Shown here piece by piece: positions 1 through 7,233 of a DNA stretch of 38,691 bases; positions within the stretch are counted from its first letter, which is position 1, and every line of letters starts with the position of its first letter. The notes beneath the pieces were generated by a model. The model made no database searches. It had not been told where the DNA came from and was given only the letters and a program-made list of their open reading frames with translations. Source of the DNA: Anaerolineales bacterium (lineage in GTDB: Bacteria > Chloroflexota > Anaerolineae > Anaerolineales > E44-bin32); NCBI GenBank assembly GCA_004376465.1, contig SOJU01000020.1, positions 1 through 38,691 of the forward strand, in the 5' to 3' direction. Position numbers and translations under genes: made by a program.

Positions 1-2
1 GC

Positions 3-236
3 GCGCTCGATCCGGAGATGATTAAAGAAGTGCTAGACGTCATGCTCGATCTCGCCAAGGAAGGCATGACCATGCTAGTTGTTTCGCATGAGATGGGCTT
101 TACCCGCGCCGCAGCAGATGAAATAGTCTTCATGGATGAGGGGCTCATCGTTGAACACACAACCCCCCATGACCTTTTCGCCAACCCGAAGGAAGAGCGA
201 ACGAAGCTCTTTCTCTCTCAGATCCTGGAACATTAA
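3..236 (+). CDS. ABC transporter ATP-binding protein, polar amino acid (GlnQ) type, C-terminal fragment
   Basis: The reading frame is already open at the left edge, so only the last 77 residues are present. It starts at ALDPE, the end of the Walker B/D-loop segment (normally SALDPE), followed by the H-loop histidine in VVSHEMGF about 30 residues later. It ends with the tail FMDEGLIVEH...HDLFANP...FLSQIL, typical of polar amino-acid importer ATPases such as GlnQ/HisP. Such proteins sit on the cytoplasmic face of an ABC importer and power uptake by ATP hydrolysis. The permease and binding-protein genes would be expected to the left. Substrate cannot be decided from this fragment. No clear terminator with a T-run follows directly. 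Confidence 0.9.
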   Translation, partial: ALDPEMIKEVLDVMLDLAKEGMTMLVVSHEMGFTRAAADEIVFMDEGLIVEHTTPHDLFANPKEERTKLFLSQILEH

Positions 237-396
237 TCAAGAATGGTCGGGAGATAGTTCCACCCAGCGCTGACTTGGAATCGGACCTTGTTGGATGGCT
301 CCCTCACTTTCGTGGCTAGTTATATCGTATCTGTCTATGATGGGGGATGCACTTACGCAGGCACTGAAACGGAGTCATTTATCCTATTAACGTAAG

Positions 397-418
397 AAGG
401 CCGCCCTTTGGCGACCTT
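397..418 (-). terminator. Hairpin downstream of tRNA-Leu
   Basis: A 9-bp stem (397-405 with 410-418, one G.T wobble on the minus strand, 4-base loop) begins 8 bases past the tRNA 3' end. The T-run on the minus side is poor, while the plus side is followed by TCGTTTG. It could therefore also end transcripts coming from the ABC gene on the left. Confidence 0.45.
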
Positions 419-425
419 TCGTTTG

Positions 426-507
426 TGCGCTGGGCGGGACTTGAACCCGCACGCCTTGCGGCACATGGCCCTCAACCATGCCTGTCTGCCAATTCCAGCA
501 CCAGCGC
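426..507 (-). tRNA. tRNA-Leu (anticodon GAG)
   Basis: On the minus strand the 5' end GCGCTGG (507-501) pairs with CCAGCGC (433-427), followed by discriminator A. The D-arm contains AATTGGCAGAC. The anticodon stem CATGG/CCATG encloses the loop TTGAGGG, giving anticodon GAG for CUC leucine codons. A long variable arm (GCC-GCAA-GGC) and the T-arm GCGGGTTCAAGTCCCGC follow. The long variable arm fits the Leu class. CCA is not encoded. A short minus-strand reading frame across this gene is spurious. Confidence 0.96.
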
Positions 508-528
508 GATTTTGGTTGGAACCGCGGT

Positions 529-556
529 ATTATAGCCCACACACCATGAATGTCAA
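529..556 (-). promoter_or_regulatory. Consensus sigma-70 type promoter of tRNA-Leu
   Basis: Reading the minus strand, TTGACA (556-551) and TATAAT (534-529) are both perfect consensus hexamers separated by 16 bases. The -10 lies 21 bases upstream of the mature tRNA 5' end. This is the best-matching promoter in the window. Confidence 0.85.
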
Positions 557-558
557 AC

Positions 559-587
559 TTTTTACCTGCGGTCATAGGTAATACAAT
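559..587 (+). promoter_or_regulatory. Putative plsX promoter with embedded inverted repeat
   Basis: TACAAT at 582-587 is a good -10. A poor -35 (TTTTTA, 559-564) lies 17 bases upstream. The spacer holds a perfect inverted repeat TTACCT (562-567) - 8 bases - AGGTAA (576-581). An inverted repeat between -35 and -10 is a classical repressor position, so this may be the operator of the plsX-fabF operon. It also abuts the -35 of the divergent tRNA promoter. The regulator is unknown. Confidence 0.4.
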
Positions 588-664
588 CACAGATGCACAA
601 AGAGGCTTCATGTTCTTAGCGATGGATCTGACCCTGCTACAAGGTTAGCAAGGAGTAACTTGTG

Positions 665-1681
665 ATGCGAATAGTCCTTGATGCGATGGGAAGCGACACA
701 CACCCTGGTCCGGAAGTACATGCCGCGCTCGAAGCCTATAAACTCTGGGGCGAACCGATCTTACTCGTCGGTCCAAAAGCCGAATTGGAGGCTCTCATCA
801 CCGATGTTGGCGGTGACCCGAACGCAATGGAGATCGTCCATGCCCCCGAAGTCCTGAAGATGACGGACAAACCCGCTAAAACTGCCCGCGGAAAGGCTGA
901 AACTTCGATGGCGGTCGGTATGGACCTCCTCAAAGAGGGAAAAGCCGATGCGTTCGTCACCGCAGGCAACACCGGCGGAGCAATGGCAAATGCTCTATTC
1001 CGGCTTGGCCGGATCCGTGGTGTTAAACGTCCGGCACTCGCTGCAACCTTTCCCGTTCAGGATGGCTCTGCTGTGATGCTCGACATCGGCGCGAATACAG
1101 ATTGCCGACCGGAGTATTTGTTTCAATTCGCAGTGATGGGAGATGTTTATGTCTCTCAAGCATTCGACAAGAAATCCCCGCGAATTGGTTTGCTCTCAAA
1201 CGGCGAGGAGCCAAGTAAAGGAAACATGCTTGTCAAGGACACTTACCCGCTCCTGGAGGCCTCTGGCATGAATTTCATCGGCAATATCGAACCGAAAGAA
1301 ATCTTCGCCGGGAATGTAGATGTAGTAATCTCTGATGGTTTCGACGGGAATGTGTTTATTAAAGCTAGCGAGGCTGTAAGCAAATTCCTCATTGACATCA
1401 TCCGTCATCAGATCCGGTCCAGTGCCATCTCCTCAATCGGAGGTTTGCTCGCTAAGCCTGCCTTTTCCCATGTGCGTAAGCTTCTTGATCCATCGGAATA
1501 TGGCGCAGCCCCACTTCTAGGTGTAAATGGTCTGGTCTTTATCGGTCATGGACGATCTAATACCAAGGCGCTTGTCAATGCCATCCGCGTTGCCCGTCAG
1601 GCGGTCGAAGGTGACGTATTAGAAGCAACACAGTCAGCTATCAAAGAACGATTGGCTGCGAAACAGGAGAGCGTCCCTTGA
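665..1681 (+). CDS. plsX: Phosphate acyltransferase PlsX
   Basis: PlsX converts acyl-ACP and phosphate to acyl-phosphate, the acyl donor for PlsY in phospholipid synthesis, and works as a peripheral membrane enzyme. The protein (338 aa, usual size for the family) starts MRIVLDAMGSD and contains the family segments ARGKAETSMAVGMDLL, AGNTGGAMA, LDIGANTDCRPE, GLLSNGEE and SDGFDGNVFIKASE. AGGAG (651-655) serves the ATG at 665 with 9-base spacing. A GTG at 662, one codon upstream, is an equally possible start. It overlaps fabF by four bases (TTGA), indicating a translationally coupled lipid-synthesis operon. The upstream inverted repeat at 562-581 may regulate it. Confidence 0.95.
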   Translation: MRIVLDAMGSDTHPGPEVHAALEAYKLWGEPILLVGPKAELEALITDVGGDPNAMEIVHAPEVLKMTDKPAKTARGKAETSMAVGMDLLKEGKADAFVTAGNTGGAMANALFRLGRIRGVKRPALAATFPVQDGSAVMLDIGANTDCRPEYLFQFAVMGDVYVSQAFDKKSPRIGLLSNGEEPSKGNMLVKDTYPLLEASGMNFIGNIEPKEIFAGNVDVVISDGFDGNVFIKASEAVSKFLIDIIRHQIRSSAISSIGGLLAKPAFSHVRKLLDPSEYGAAPLLGVNGLVFIGHGRSNTKALVNAIRVARQAVEGDVLEATQSAIKERLAAKQESVP

Positions 1682-2940
1682 AAAACAATCGAAAGAATGG
1701 CAAAACCGTTGTTATCACCGGTATAGGGTTAGTCACATGCCTGGGATCTGACAAAGAGACCTTCTGGAATTCCATCCTACAAGGTAAGTCTGGGGTCCGG
1801 AGAATCACACAATTCGATTCCAGTGACCTGCCCTGCAAAATAGCGGGTGAGATCCCCGACTTTGATCCTTCTCAATTCATACCTGCGAAAGAAGCTCGTC
1901 GGATGTCGAGGTGTTCTCAGATTGGCTTGGTTGCTGCAATCAAAGCCATGGATGACGCAGCCCTAACCCAAGAGAGCCCAAAACCCGAACGTGTGGGCGT
2001 TTACTTTGGAACGGCCATTGGCGGGTGGGATCGAGGCACAGAAGGAATCTATGCGCTTCGAGAGAAGGGATTATCCAGAGTTAACCCATTCATTTTTCCC
2101 TCCACCCTAGCGAATATGCCCGCATTCCATGTTGCCAAACATTATGGGGCGCATGGACCTAATATCACAATCACAACCGCCTGTGCCACCGGAACACAAA
2201 CTGTCGGTGAAGCGGCACAGGCGATCCGAAATGGATGGGCAGATGTCATCATCTCCGGGGCCACAGATGCCCTCATAAGTGACTTCATGATCGGTGGTTT
2301 TGCCATCATGCGTGCCCTCCCTACGAGCTTTAACGACTCGCCGGAACTCGCCTCGCGGCCTTTCGATGCCAAACGAGAGGGCTTTGTGTATTCAGAGGGG
2401 TCAGCATGTCTAATTCTCGAGTCGCTCGAACACGCGAAAAGCCGCGGTGCAAACATCTACGCCGAGCTCGCTGGATATGCTTCATCAAGCGATGCCTTTC
2501 ATATCGCCGCGCCCGATCCTAGCGGAGATGGTGCTGTGAGTGCGATGAACCTTGCACTACAGGACGCCGCTGTCCATCCTGATGAAATTGATTACATCAA
2601 CGCCCACGGAACCTCTACTCCGGCAAATGACGCTACAGAAACCACCGCAATCAAGAAGCTCTTCGGTGCCCATGCATACCAAATCCCCATCTCCTCAACG
2701 AAATCAATGGTTGGACATGCGATGGGCGCCTCGGGCGCAATCGAAGCGATCGCGTGTGCATTGACCCTGGAAAACGGGGCAATCCACCCAACGATTAACT
2801 ACGAAAACCCGGATCCCGAACTAGATCTCGATTACGTGCCGAACGAGGCCAGGCAGATTCAGGTAAATACAATTCTCTCCAACTCTTTCGGCCTTGGGGG
2901 GCAAAACGCCTGTCTCGTACTTAAACGCTGGGAGCATTAA
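1678..2940 (+). CDS. fabF: Beta-ketoacyl-ACP synthase II (FabF)
   Basis: This condensing enzyme elongates acyl-ACP with malonyl-ACP in type II fatty acid synthesis. The thiolase-fold protein has the KAS catalytic triad: Cys169 in TTACATGTQ, His310 in NAHGTSTPAND and His347 in GHAMGASG. The C-terminal NSFGLGGQNA glycine motif is also present. Length (420 aa) is normal for FabF. Translation starts at a TTG overlapping the plsX stop as TTGA, with AGGAG eight bases upstream. The pairing with plsX places acyl-chain elongation and acyl-phosphate formation under one promoter. Its acyl-carrier protein gene is not adjacent but lies about 21 kb away (acpP). FabB is less likely given the sequence and length. 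Confidence 0.95.
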   Translation: MKNNRKNGKTVVITGIGLVTCLGSDKETFWNSILQGKSGVRRITQFDSSDLPCKIAGEIPDFDPSQFIPAKEARRMSRCSQIGLVAAIKAMDDAALTQESPKPERVGVYFGTAIGGWDRGTEGIYALREKGLSRVNPFIFPSTLANMPAFHVAKHYGAHGPNITITTACATGTQTVGEAAQAIRNGWADVIISGATDALISDFMIGGFAIMRALPTSFNDSPELASRPFDAKREGFVYSEGSACLILESLEHAKSRGANIYAELAGYASSSDAFHIAAPDPSGDGAVSAMNLALQDAAVHPDEIDYINAHGTSTPANDATETTAIKKLFGAHAYQIPISSTKSMVGHAMGASGAIEAIACALTLENGAIHPTINYENPDPELDLDYVPNEARQIQVNTILSNSFGLGGQNACLVLKRWEH

Positions 2941-3639
2941 ATGCGGCTATATCGCAACGAACGTCTTATTAAGCGGAATAAATTCTTGGGGAGATTTATG
3001 ATGTTTGGCGGGTTGGGGGCATCATTCGCCGCAGTGATCATCGTCTTCCTCCAACCAACACTTCTTTCTCTCGCCTTTGGTTTAATGCTAGCGGGTGGCC
3101 TCTTCTCGCAACTCGGCACAGCTGTACACAATCGTTTCGGTCGCAGTCCCCGAATAGACGAGGTCCTTGACGATTCGCTTAAGGGTCTGGGCGACAACTA
3201 CACCATGTTTCACTATTACCTGAGCACTAATCACGCTCTCTTTACACCTGCAGGCGTATTCGCTCTTATACCCAGAGATGAAAAGGGCGAGGTTCGATAC
3301 GAATCGGACCAGTGGATTCTCAAACTTGGTAAGCGCAGATTCGGTCGGAGCCAAAAACCACTTAAAGATCTTGAGAGAAATGCCGCACGGGATACGAAAG
3401 CTCTGAAGCGAACGCTAACCAAAAAGATTCCCAATGGTTCCGAAATACCGGTCAACCCTCTCCTGGTGTTTATCGCCGATGAAGCAACCCTCGATTTGGA
3501 TGGTGCACCCATCGCGGCGGTCCATCGCAAGAAACTCAAGTCATACCTCAGGCGGTTGGAACGTCAGAAGTCTTATTCCGCTGAAGAAATCCAGCAACTA
3601 GTAAGTGCATTCAATATTGCCCCTGACAATTCAGATTAG
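2941..3639 (+). CDS. Two-helix membrane protein with degenerate NERD-like domain
   Basis: The 232-residue protein has a basic N terminus followed by two hydrophobic helices (about residues 19-37 and 40-57). A soluble part follows whose start (DSLKGLGDNYTMFHYYLS ... FALIPRDEKGEV ... SDQW) resembles the NERD nuclease-related domain. The usual acidic D and ExK positions are not evident (NHALFTPAGVFALIPR instead), so catalysis is doubtful. The C terminus is lysine/arginine-rich and helical. The ATG directly follows the fabF stop, and GGGAG six bases upstream is the ribosome site, so it is probably the third gene of the plsX operon. Function is unknown; the domain assignment is tentative. Confidence 0.75.
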   Translation: MRLYRNERLIKRNKFLGRFMMFGGLGASFAAVIIVFLQPTLLSLAFGLMLAGGLFSQLGTAVHNRFGRSPRIDEVLDDSLKGLGDNYTMFHYYLSTNHALFTPAGVFALIPRDEKGEVRYESDQWILKLGKRRFGRSQKPLKDLERNAARDTKALKRTLTKKIPNGSEIPVNPLLVFIADEATLDLDGAPIAAVHRKKLKSYLRRLERQKSYSAEEIQQLVSAFNIAPDNSD

Positions 3640-3675
3640 GTTAGCTCTCCTCCGAAGACTGTGGAAAGCTAACCT
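3638..3675 (+). terminator. Inverted repeat after plsX-fabF operon
   Basis: A perfect 9-bp inverted repeat, AGGTTAGCT (3638-3646) and AGCTAACCT (3667-3675), overlaps the stop codon and has a 20-base loop. No T-run follows (GTTATCTG). It could stabilise or end the mRNA, but is not a canonical intrinsic terminator. Confidence 0.4.
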
Positions 3676-3727
3676 GTTATCTGAGCATCTCGCTCTTCGA
3701 TCCGAAGGATGCTTCTTGCCAAGAACG

Positions 3728-3756
3728 TGTCATTTCGAGCGAAGCGAGAAATCCCT
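3728..3756 (+). repeat. Dispersed hairpin repeat, copy A
   Basis: The unit begins TGTCATTTCGAGC and ends GAGAAATCCCTG. Its core is TTTC-GA-GC-GAA-GC-GA-GAAA. It is identical to the minus-strand copy at 33285-33313, about 29.5 kb away. The centre GCGAAGC is the known exceptionally stable DNA mini-hairpin, and the flanking GA/AG pairs can form tandem sheared G.A pairs. Confidence 0.85.
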
Positions 3757-3795
3757 GTGATGTTGCTCTTGATAGCTCCATCTTTAGAATCGAAA

Positions 3796-3818
3796 AGAAT
3801 CTCCTTTTTTGAGATTCT
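3796..3818 (+). repeat. Central hairpin of the compound repeat element
   Basis: AGAATCTC (3796-3803) pairs with GAGATTCT (3811-3818) around a C-T6 loop. It sits in the middle between the two inverted outer repeat copies (3728-3756 and 3841-3876), so the 149-base element is a nested palindrome. It could also act as a T-run-containing stop signal, but the T-run is in the loop. Confidence 0.6.
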
Positions 3819-3840
3819 CGCTCGAGGGATTGTGTCGCCT

Positions 3841-3876
3841 CAGGGATTTCTCGTCGCTTCGCTCCTCGATTGACAC
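3841..3876 (-). repeat. Dispersed hairpin repeat, expanded copy B
   Basis: On the minus strand this reads as copy A but with three extra bases on each side of the GCGAAGC core. Folded, the insertions add one Watson-Crick G-C pair plus another tandem GA/AG step, so the hairpin grows symmetrically and stays paired. It is oriented opposite to copy A, 85 bases away. Confidence 0.7.
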
Positions 3877-3955
3877 GGAGGAGGTTTCATCCCCGACCAT
3901 GATGAGCTCCCCACTGAAACCTCCTCCGGGGCTAAAACTGGTTTCAGCTTACATT

Positions 3956-3988
3956 AAAACAAAGGGGCTGCCCTATTGGAGCAGCCCC
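3956..3988 (-). terminator. Intrinsic terminator of the SPFH gene pair
   Basis: On the minus strand GGGGCTGC (3988-3981) pairs with GCAGCCCC (3971-3964) around a 9-base loop, followed by TTTGTTTT (3963-3956). This is a textbook rho-independent terminator, 36 bases past the SPFH stop codon. Confidence 0.88.
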
Positions 3989-4023
3989 TCGGTCTATCTG
4001 TGGGCTTTAATCTTCTCGGGGGT

Positions 4024-5064
4024 CTAGCTGCTTAGAAACTCGTCCAGGGCTTCTTTCGAAATCCGGAAAGCATTCCCGATCTTCTTAGCTTTAATATCTC
4101 CGGATTCAACCGCGGCGATCACGTCCTCCTCAGCCACCTTCAAATACGCTGCGGCTTCGGAAGGAGTCATTACCGGCGGCGGGCCGGAAGCTCCGGCGGG
4201 CACATCAGCACCTGATCCACTGCTAGATTTCTTCAGGCTATCTGTAATCGCGCTGCCGATACCCATCCCCGCACCGATTCCAGCTGTGAGACCTGCGCCA
4301 CCCGACGGGTTTTGCGCAGCGTCGCGCATCGCATCTGCAGCTTGAAGCTGTGTGTAGGTTTCCATGTCGAGCATACCCATTGCCCGCAATTCTTCGGCGG
4401 ATCTTTCAGAAGGCTTCAAACTCTCGATATAGAAGGACAGCAAAGCCAATCCGATGGCCTTAAAGTCGTCTATTGATTTAGCTTTTACACCAATACCGAG
4501 TTCCTCAACCAAGCCGATAAGTTCAGGAACACTCGTGTCTGACGCCGTTTCACCAAGGAGATCTTGAAGCTTGGAGAGCAACATTGCCCGCAGCCGTGCT
4601 TCGATATCTTTTGTGGTGTAGATTCCAGTTACGCCAACGATTTGCGCTACAAACTGCTGAGGATCGGCAACTTTATAACTGTATGTTCCAAACGCCTGCA
4701 GCAGAGCTACACCGAGCCCCATACCTGGATTGCGCACCAGAATTGGTTGGGGGGTTCCCCATTTCTCATCCGCGAATTCACGGGTTGATACAAAGTACAC
4801 TTCAGCCGTGAACGGCGAACGATCGTTAAAAGCCTTGCCGATCAGGTCGATCAACAAGGGAATGTTCGCAGTCGCTATCGTATGACGACCCGGACCGAAA
4901 GAGTCGAGCGCCTTCCCGTCTCGGTAAAAAACCGCCATTTGAGATTCGCGTACAATGACCTGACTGCCGATGCGAAAATCCCCGGCAGTATCTTCCGGGA
5001 ATCGATGAACGATCTCACCTTCCATTTCGCTTGGGTATTCGATAACATCAAATATACGAGCCAT
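4024..5064 (-). CDS. SPFH-domain protein fused to an excisionase-type HTH
   Basis: Residues about 1-250 match the SPFH (band-7) family branch often annotated as virion core protein/YdjI. Features include MARIFDVIEYP, VIVRESQMAVFYRDG, GPGRHTI, LVRNPGMGLGVALLQAFGTYSYKV and the helical AEELRAMGMLDMETYTQLQAADAM segment. A Gly/Ser-rich linker (about 253-298) leads to MTPSEAAAYLKVAEEDVIAAV at 299 onward, a MerR/excisionase-like helix-turn-helix of about 48 residues. SPFH proteins form membrane-associated or cytosolic oligomeric scaffolds. The HTH here may serve as a protein-binding module rather than bind DNA. The ATG follows AGGAG, which lies in the end of the upstream coiled-coil gene five bases away, so the two are an operon. 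Confidence 0.88.
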   Translation of the reverse strand: MARIFDVIEYPSEMEGEIVHRFPEDTAGDFRIGSQVIVRESQMAVFYRDGKALDSFGPGRHTIATANIPLLIDLIGKAFNDRSPFTAEVYFVSTREFADEKWGTPQPILVRNPGMGLGVALLQAFGTYSYKVADPQQFVAQIVGVTGIYTTKDIEARLRAMLLSKLQDLLGETASDTSVPELIGLVEELGIGVKAKSIDDFKAIGLALLSFYIESLKPSERSAEELRAMGMLDMETYTQLQAADAMRDAAQNPSGGAGLTAGIGAGMGIGSAITDSLKKSSSGSGADVPAGASGPPPVMTPSEAAAYLKVAEEDVIAAVESGDIKAKKIGNAFRISKEALDEFLSS

Positions 5065-5069
5065 CTTCT

Positions 5070-5609
5070 TTACTCCTCACTTCCGGTTGAGTCGACGGTA
5101 GCTAAGATTACTTCTTCTCTGCGATCAAAGGCAACGACCATCTCATCGCTGAGAGTGACCAAGTGCCTAACGGCAGCCGGGAAGCCATCTGTCCCGATTG
5201 AAGCGCTGAGGTTGTCGATAGCATTGGAGATCTGGGCGACTCCCTCAAGCAGAGCAACATCGTATTCATAGATTAATTCTAGTTCCTTGCTGTTTATCTG
5301 GACGGCGTCAAAAAGCCCTGAATAACCATAGGACGCGGTCCTAATCCGATTCCCAACAGCGCGCAGCTTAATCGCCGCATCTTCTAAGTCATCGACTTGT
5401 TCGAGTTGTTTTTCTTTAATCAACCGTCGCTGAAGCTCTGCTATTCGCTCCCATTGTTCCTCTAAACGCTGAGCCACGGTCAGCCGCAGTAACTTATCCG
5501 CTTCCCTCCGATTATCTCGATCAACATAGCCAACAAAACCGGACAGGAAGTTCTTAATCTTACCAAAAAGATCATCACCCGCAGTGATTTTATCCAAGGG
5601 ATCGTTCAT
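5070..5609 (-). CDS. Coiled-coil partner protein of the SPFH gene
   Basis: This 179-residue acidic, largely helical protein has no signal peptide or membrane helix. It has an amphipathic N terminus (LFGKIKNFLSGFVGYVDRDN), a long charged coiled-coil stretch (about 35-90) and a second helical part. The segment after residue 130 (ISNAIDNLSASIG) looks like a bundle helix. It shows no enzyme motif and I do not recognise a named family. It precedes the SPFH/HTH gene by five bases in the same transcript, so a structural or adaptor role in the SPFH assembly is inferred. GGAG upstream of the ATG and the promoter at 5658-5686 support the start. Confidence 0.78.
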   Translation of the reverse strand: MNDPLDKITAGDDLFGKIKNFLSGFVGYVDRDNRREADKLLRLTVAQRLEEQWERIAELQRRLIKEKQLEQVDDLEDAAIKLRAVGNRIRTASYGYSGLFDAVQINSKELELIYEYDVALLEGVAQISNAIDNLSASIGTDGFPAAVRHLVTLSDEMVVAFDRREEVILATVDSTGSEE

Positions 5610-5657
5610 AATCTTCTCCTTACTCCATATGTGCTAACGATACACCAATCTGGGTAG

Positions 5658-5686
5658 ATTATATATTCTCACCAAACTTATCACAA
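5658..5686 (-). promoter_or_regulatory. Promoter of the coiled-coil/SPFH operon
   Basis: On the minus strand TTGTGA (5686-5681) and TATAAT (5663-5658) are separated by 17 bases. The -10 lies 48 bases upstream of the ATG at 5609. A TATAAT at 5741-5746 on the plus strand could serve the aldolase gene, but no acceptable -35 is seen there. Confidence 0.65.
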
Positions 5687-5790
5687 ACAACTGACTGACG
5701 AAACGCTGACAATGATGCCTCCACTATGAAGTGAAACAAGTATAATTCACACATAATACCCATGCATCGAATTGAAAGGACGGGAATTCA

Positions 5791-7215
5791 ATGGCTTTAA
5801 TTGACGAATTGCTGCGAGTTGCAAAACCGCTCAGTGATTCTATTCGTATTGGCAAAGGCCCCGTAGTATCGGTGCGGGATTCTAAAGTAGTTGCAGACAA
5901 TATCGACAAAATTGTTCGAACGGCAGCAATCGGTAACCCGCGTGAGAAAGGGCTCGCTCAGTGGCTTATACGGTCATGTGCCCTCGAAATGGGTGTAATT
6001 CCCGCATCTATCCATGACTTTTATCTAGCACGAGGTCAAGGTAAAACGCCTGATGATTTCACCGTCCCAGCGATCAACCTGCGCGCCCTGCCCTTCAATG
6101 CTGCAAGAACCGTCTTTAAATCCGCCGTGGCGACTGGCTCATGCGCGATGATCTTTGAAATCGCGCGCTCGGAGATGGGTTACACCGACCAGCAGCCGGC
6201 GGAATATACAGCCAACATCCTCGCCGCTGCGATCGCCGAAGGTTATGAGAGCCCGGTTTTTATCCAGGGGGATCACTTTCAGGTGAGCGCAAGCAAGTAT
6301 GCCAAAGACCCGAACTCAGAGATCGATGCAATTCTTGAACTGTCGCGGGATTCGATCGCGGCCGGTTTCTTCAACATCGATATCGATACCTCGACTCTTG
6401 TAGATCTGAGCAAAGAAACGATCCCGGAGCAGCAAGAAATCAACTATACACGCTGCGCTGAACTCTCCGCTGGTATTCGCAACCTTGAGCCGGAAGGCGT
6501 GACGATATCTCTGGGTGGAGAAATCGGCGAGGTCGGTGGAGTGAATAGCACCGAACCCGAGCTGCGAGCTTTCATGGAAGGTTTCAACAAAGAGCTGGAG
6601 GCCAGGCTTCCAGCCACTCCGGGACTCTCCAAGATCAGCATCCAGACCGGTACTTCCCATGGCGGCATCGTCTTACCGGACGGGTCCATCGCAGAAGTTA
6701 GTTTGGATTTCGACACATTGAAGCACCTATCAGCTGTCTCCAAGGAATATGGGATGGGCGGCGCGGTCCAGCATGGCGCTTCCACATTACCAGATGAAGC
6801 CTTCAGCCGCTTCGCTGAGGCGAACGCGCTTGAAGTCCATCTCGCTACAGGCTTCCAAAATATCTTCTACGATGAACTCCCTTCTGATCTTCTCGAGGAG
6901 ATCTTCGCCTACCTCCGCAAGTTTCACAGTAACGAACGCAAGGAAGGTCAGACCGACGATCAGTTCTATTACAAAACGCGCAAGCGAGCTATTGGTCCTT
7001 TCAAGGAAGCGTTCTGGGACTTGCCCGAAAGTACAATCCGCACAATCGAGAAGAAGTGGGAGGCGCAGTTCAAACTCCTCTTTGAACGGCTGAATGTTGG
7101 TGGAACACGTGAGTTGGTCCAGAGATTTACCAAGGTAGTTCCAATTCAACCTGAAATTGAGTCTTACCTCGCCGAAAGTGGTGGTGTAGGAGATGTTAGC
7201 GATCTGGATGACTAA
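5791..7215 (+). CDS. Class II (zinc) fructose-bisphosphate aldolase family protein, long form
   Basis: Class II aldolases cleave or form ketose bisphosphates using a zinc ion. Recognisable active-site segments are IQGDHFQ (Asp161 catalytic, His162 zinc ligand), LGGEIGEVGG (around 241-250, E244 region), QTGTSHGG (His290 zinc ligand, Gly-rich phosphate site) and VQHGAS (about 327-331). At 474 residues it is clearly longer than the usual 280-360. Roughly 90 extra N-terminal residues and a longer C-terminal helical part are present, so substrate (fructose-, tagatose- or sedoheptulose-bisphosphate) is uncertain. The ATG follows AAAGGA about 11 bases upstream. The Nudix gene starts 18 bases downstream and is probably co-transcribed. 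Confidence 0.88.
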   Translation: MALIDELLRVAKPLSDSIRIGKGPVVSVRDSKVVADNIDKIVRTAAIGNPREKGLAQWLIRSCALEMGVIPASIHDFYLARGQGKTPDDFTVPAINLRALPFNAARTVFKSAVATGSCAMIFEIARSEMGYTDQQPAEYTANILAAAIAEGYESPVFIQGDHFQVSASKYAKDPNSEIDAILELSRDSIAAGFFNIDIDTSTLVDLSKETIPEQQEINYTRCAELSAGIRNLEPEGVTISLGGEIGEVGGVNSTEPELRAFMEGFNKELEARLPATPGLSKISIQTGTSHGGIVLPDGSIAEVSLDFDTLKHLSAVSKEYGMGGAVQHGASTLPDEAFSRFAEANALEVHLATGFQNIFYDELPSDLLEEIFAYLRKFHSNERKEGQTDDQFYYKTRKRAIGPFKEAFWDLPESTIRTIEKKWEAQFKLLFERLNVGGTRELVQRFTKVVPIQPEIESYLAESGGVGDVSDLDD

Positions 7216-7233
7216 AGGGAAAAAGAGTTCCTA

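Larger units (their letters stand above)
3640..4023. other. 384-base spacer with repeat element and terminator
   Basis: No credible gene is present; a 72-codon frame at 3809-4027 is composed of repeat and terminator sequence. From left to right the spacer holds the inverted repeat at 3638-3675, a 149-base compound palindromic element (3728-3876) and the intrinsic terminator of the minus-strand SPFH gene (3956-3988). Confidence 0.85.

Noticed and set aside
387..611. 74-codon minus-strand reading frame
   Set aside because: It runs straight through the tRNA-Leu gene and its promoter and has no homology-like pattern.
3809..4027. 72-codon plus-strand reading frame
   Set aside because: It consists of repeat copy B and the terminator sequence and lacks a ribosome site.
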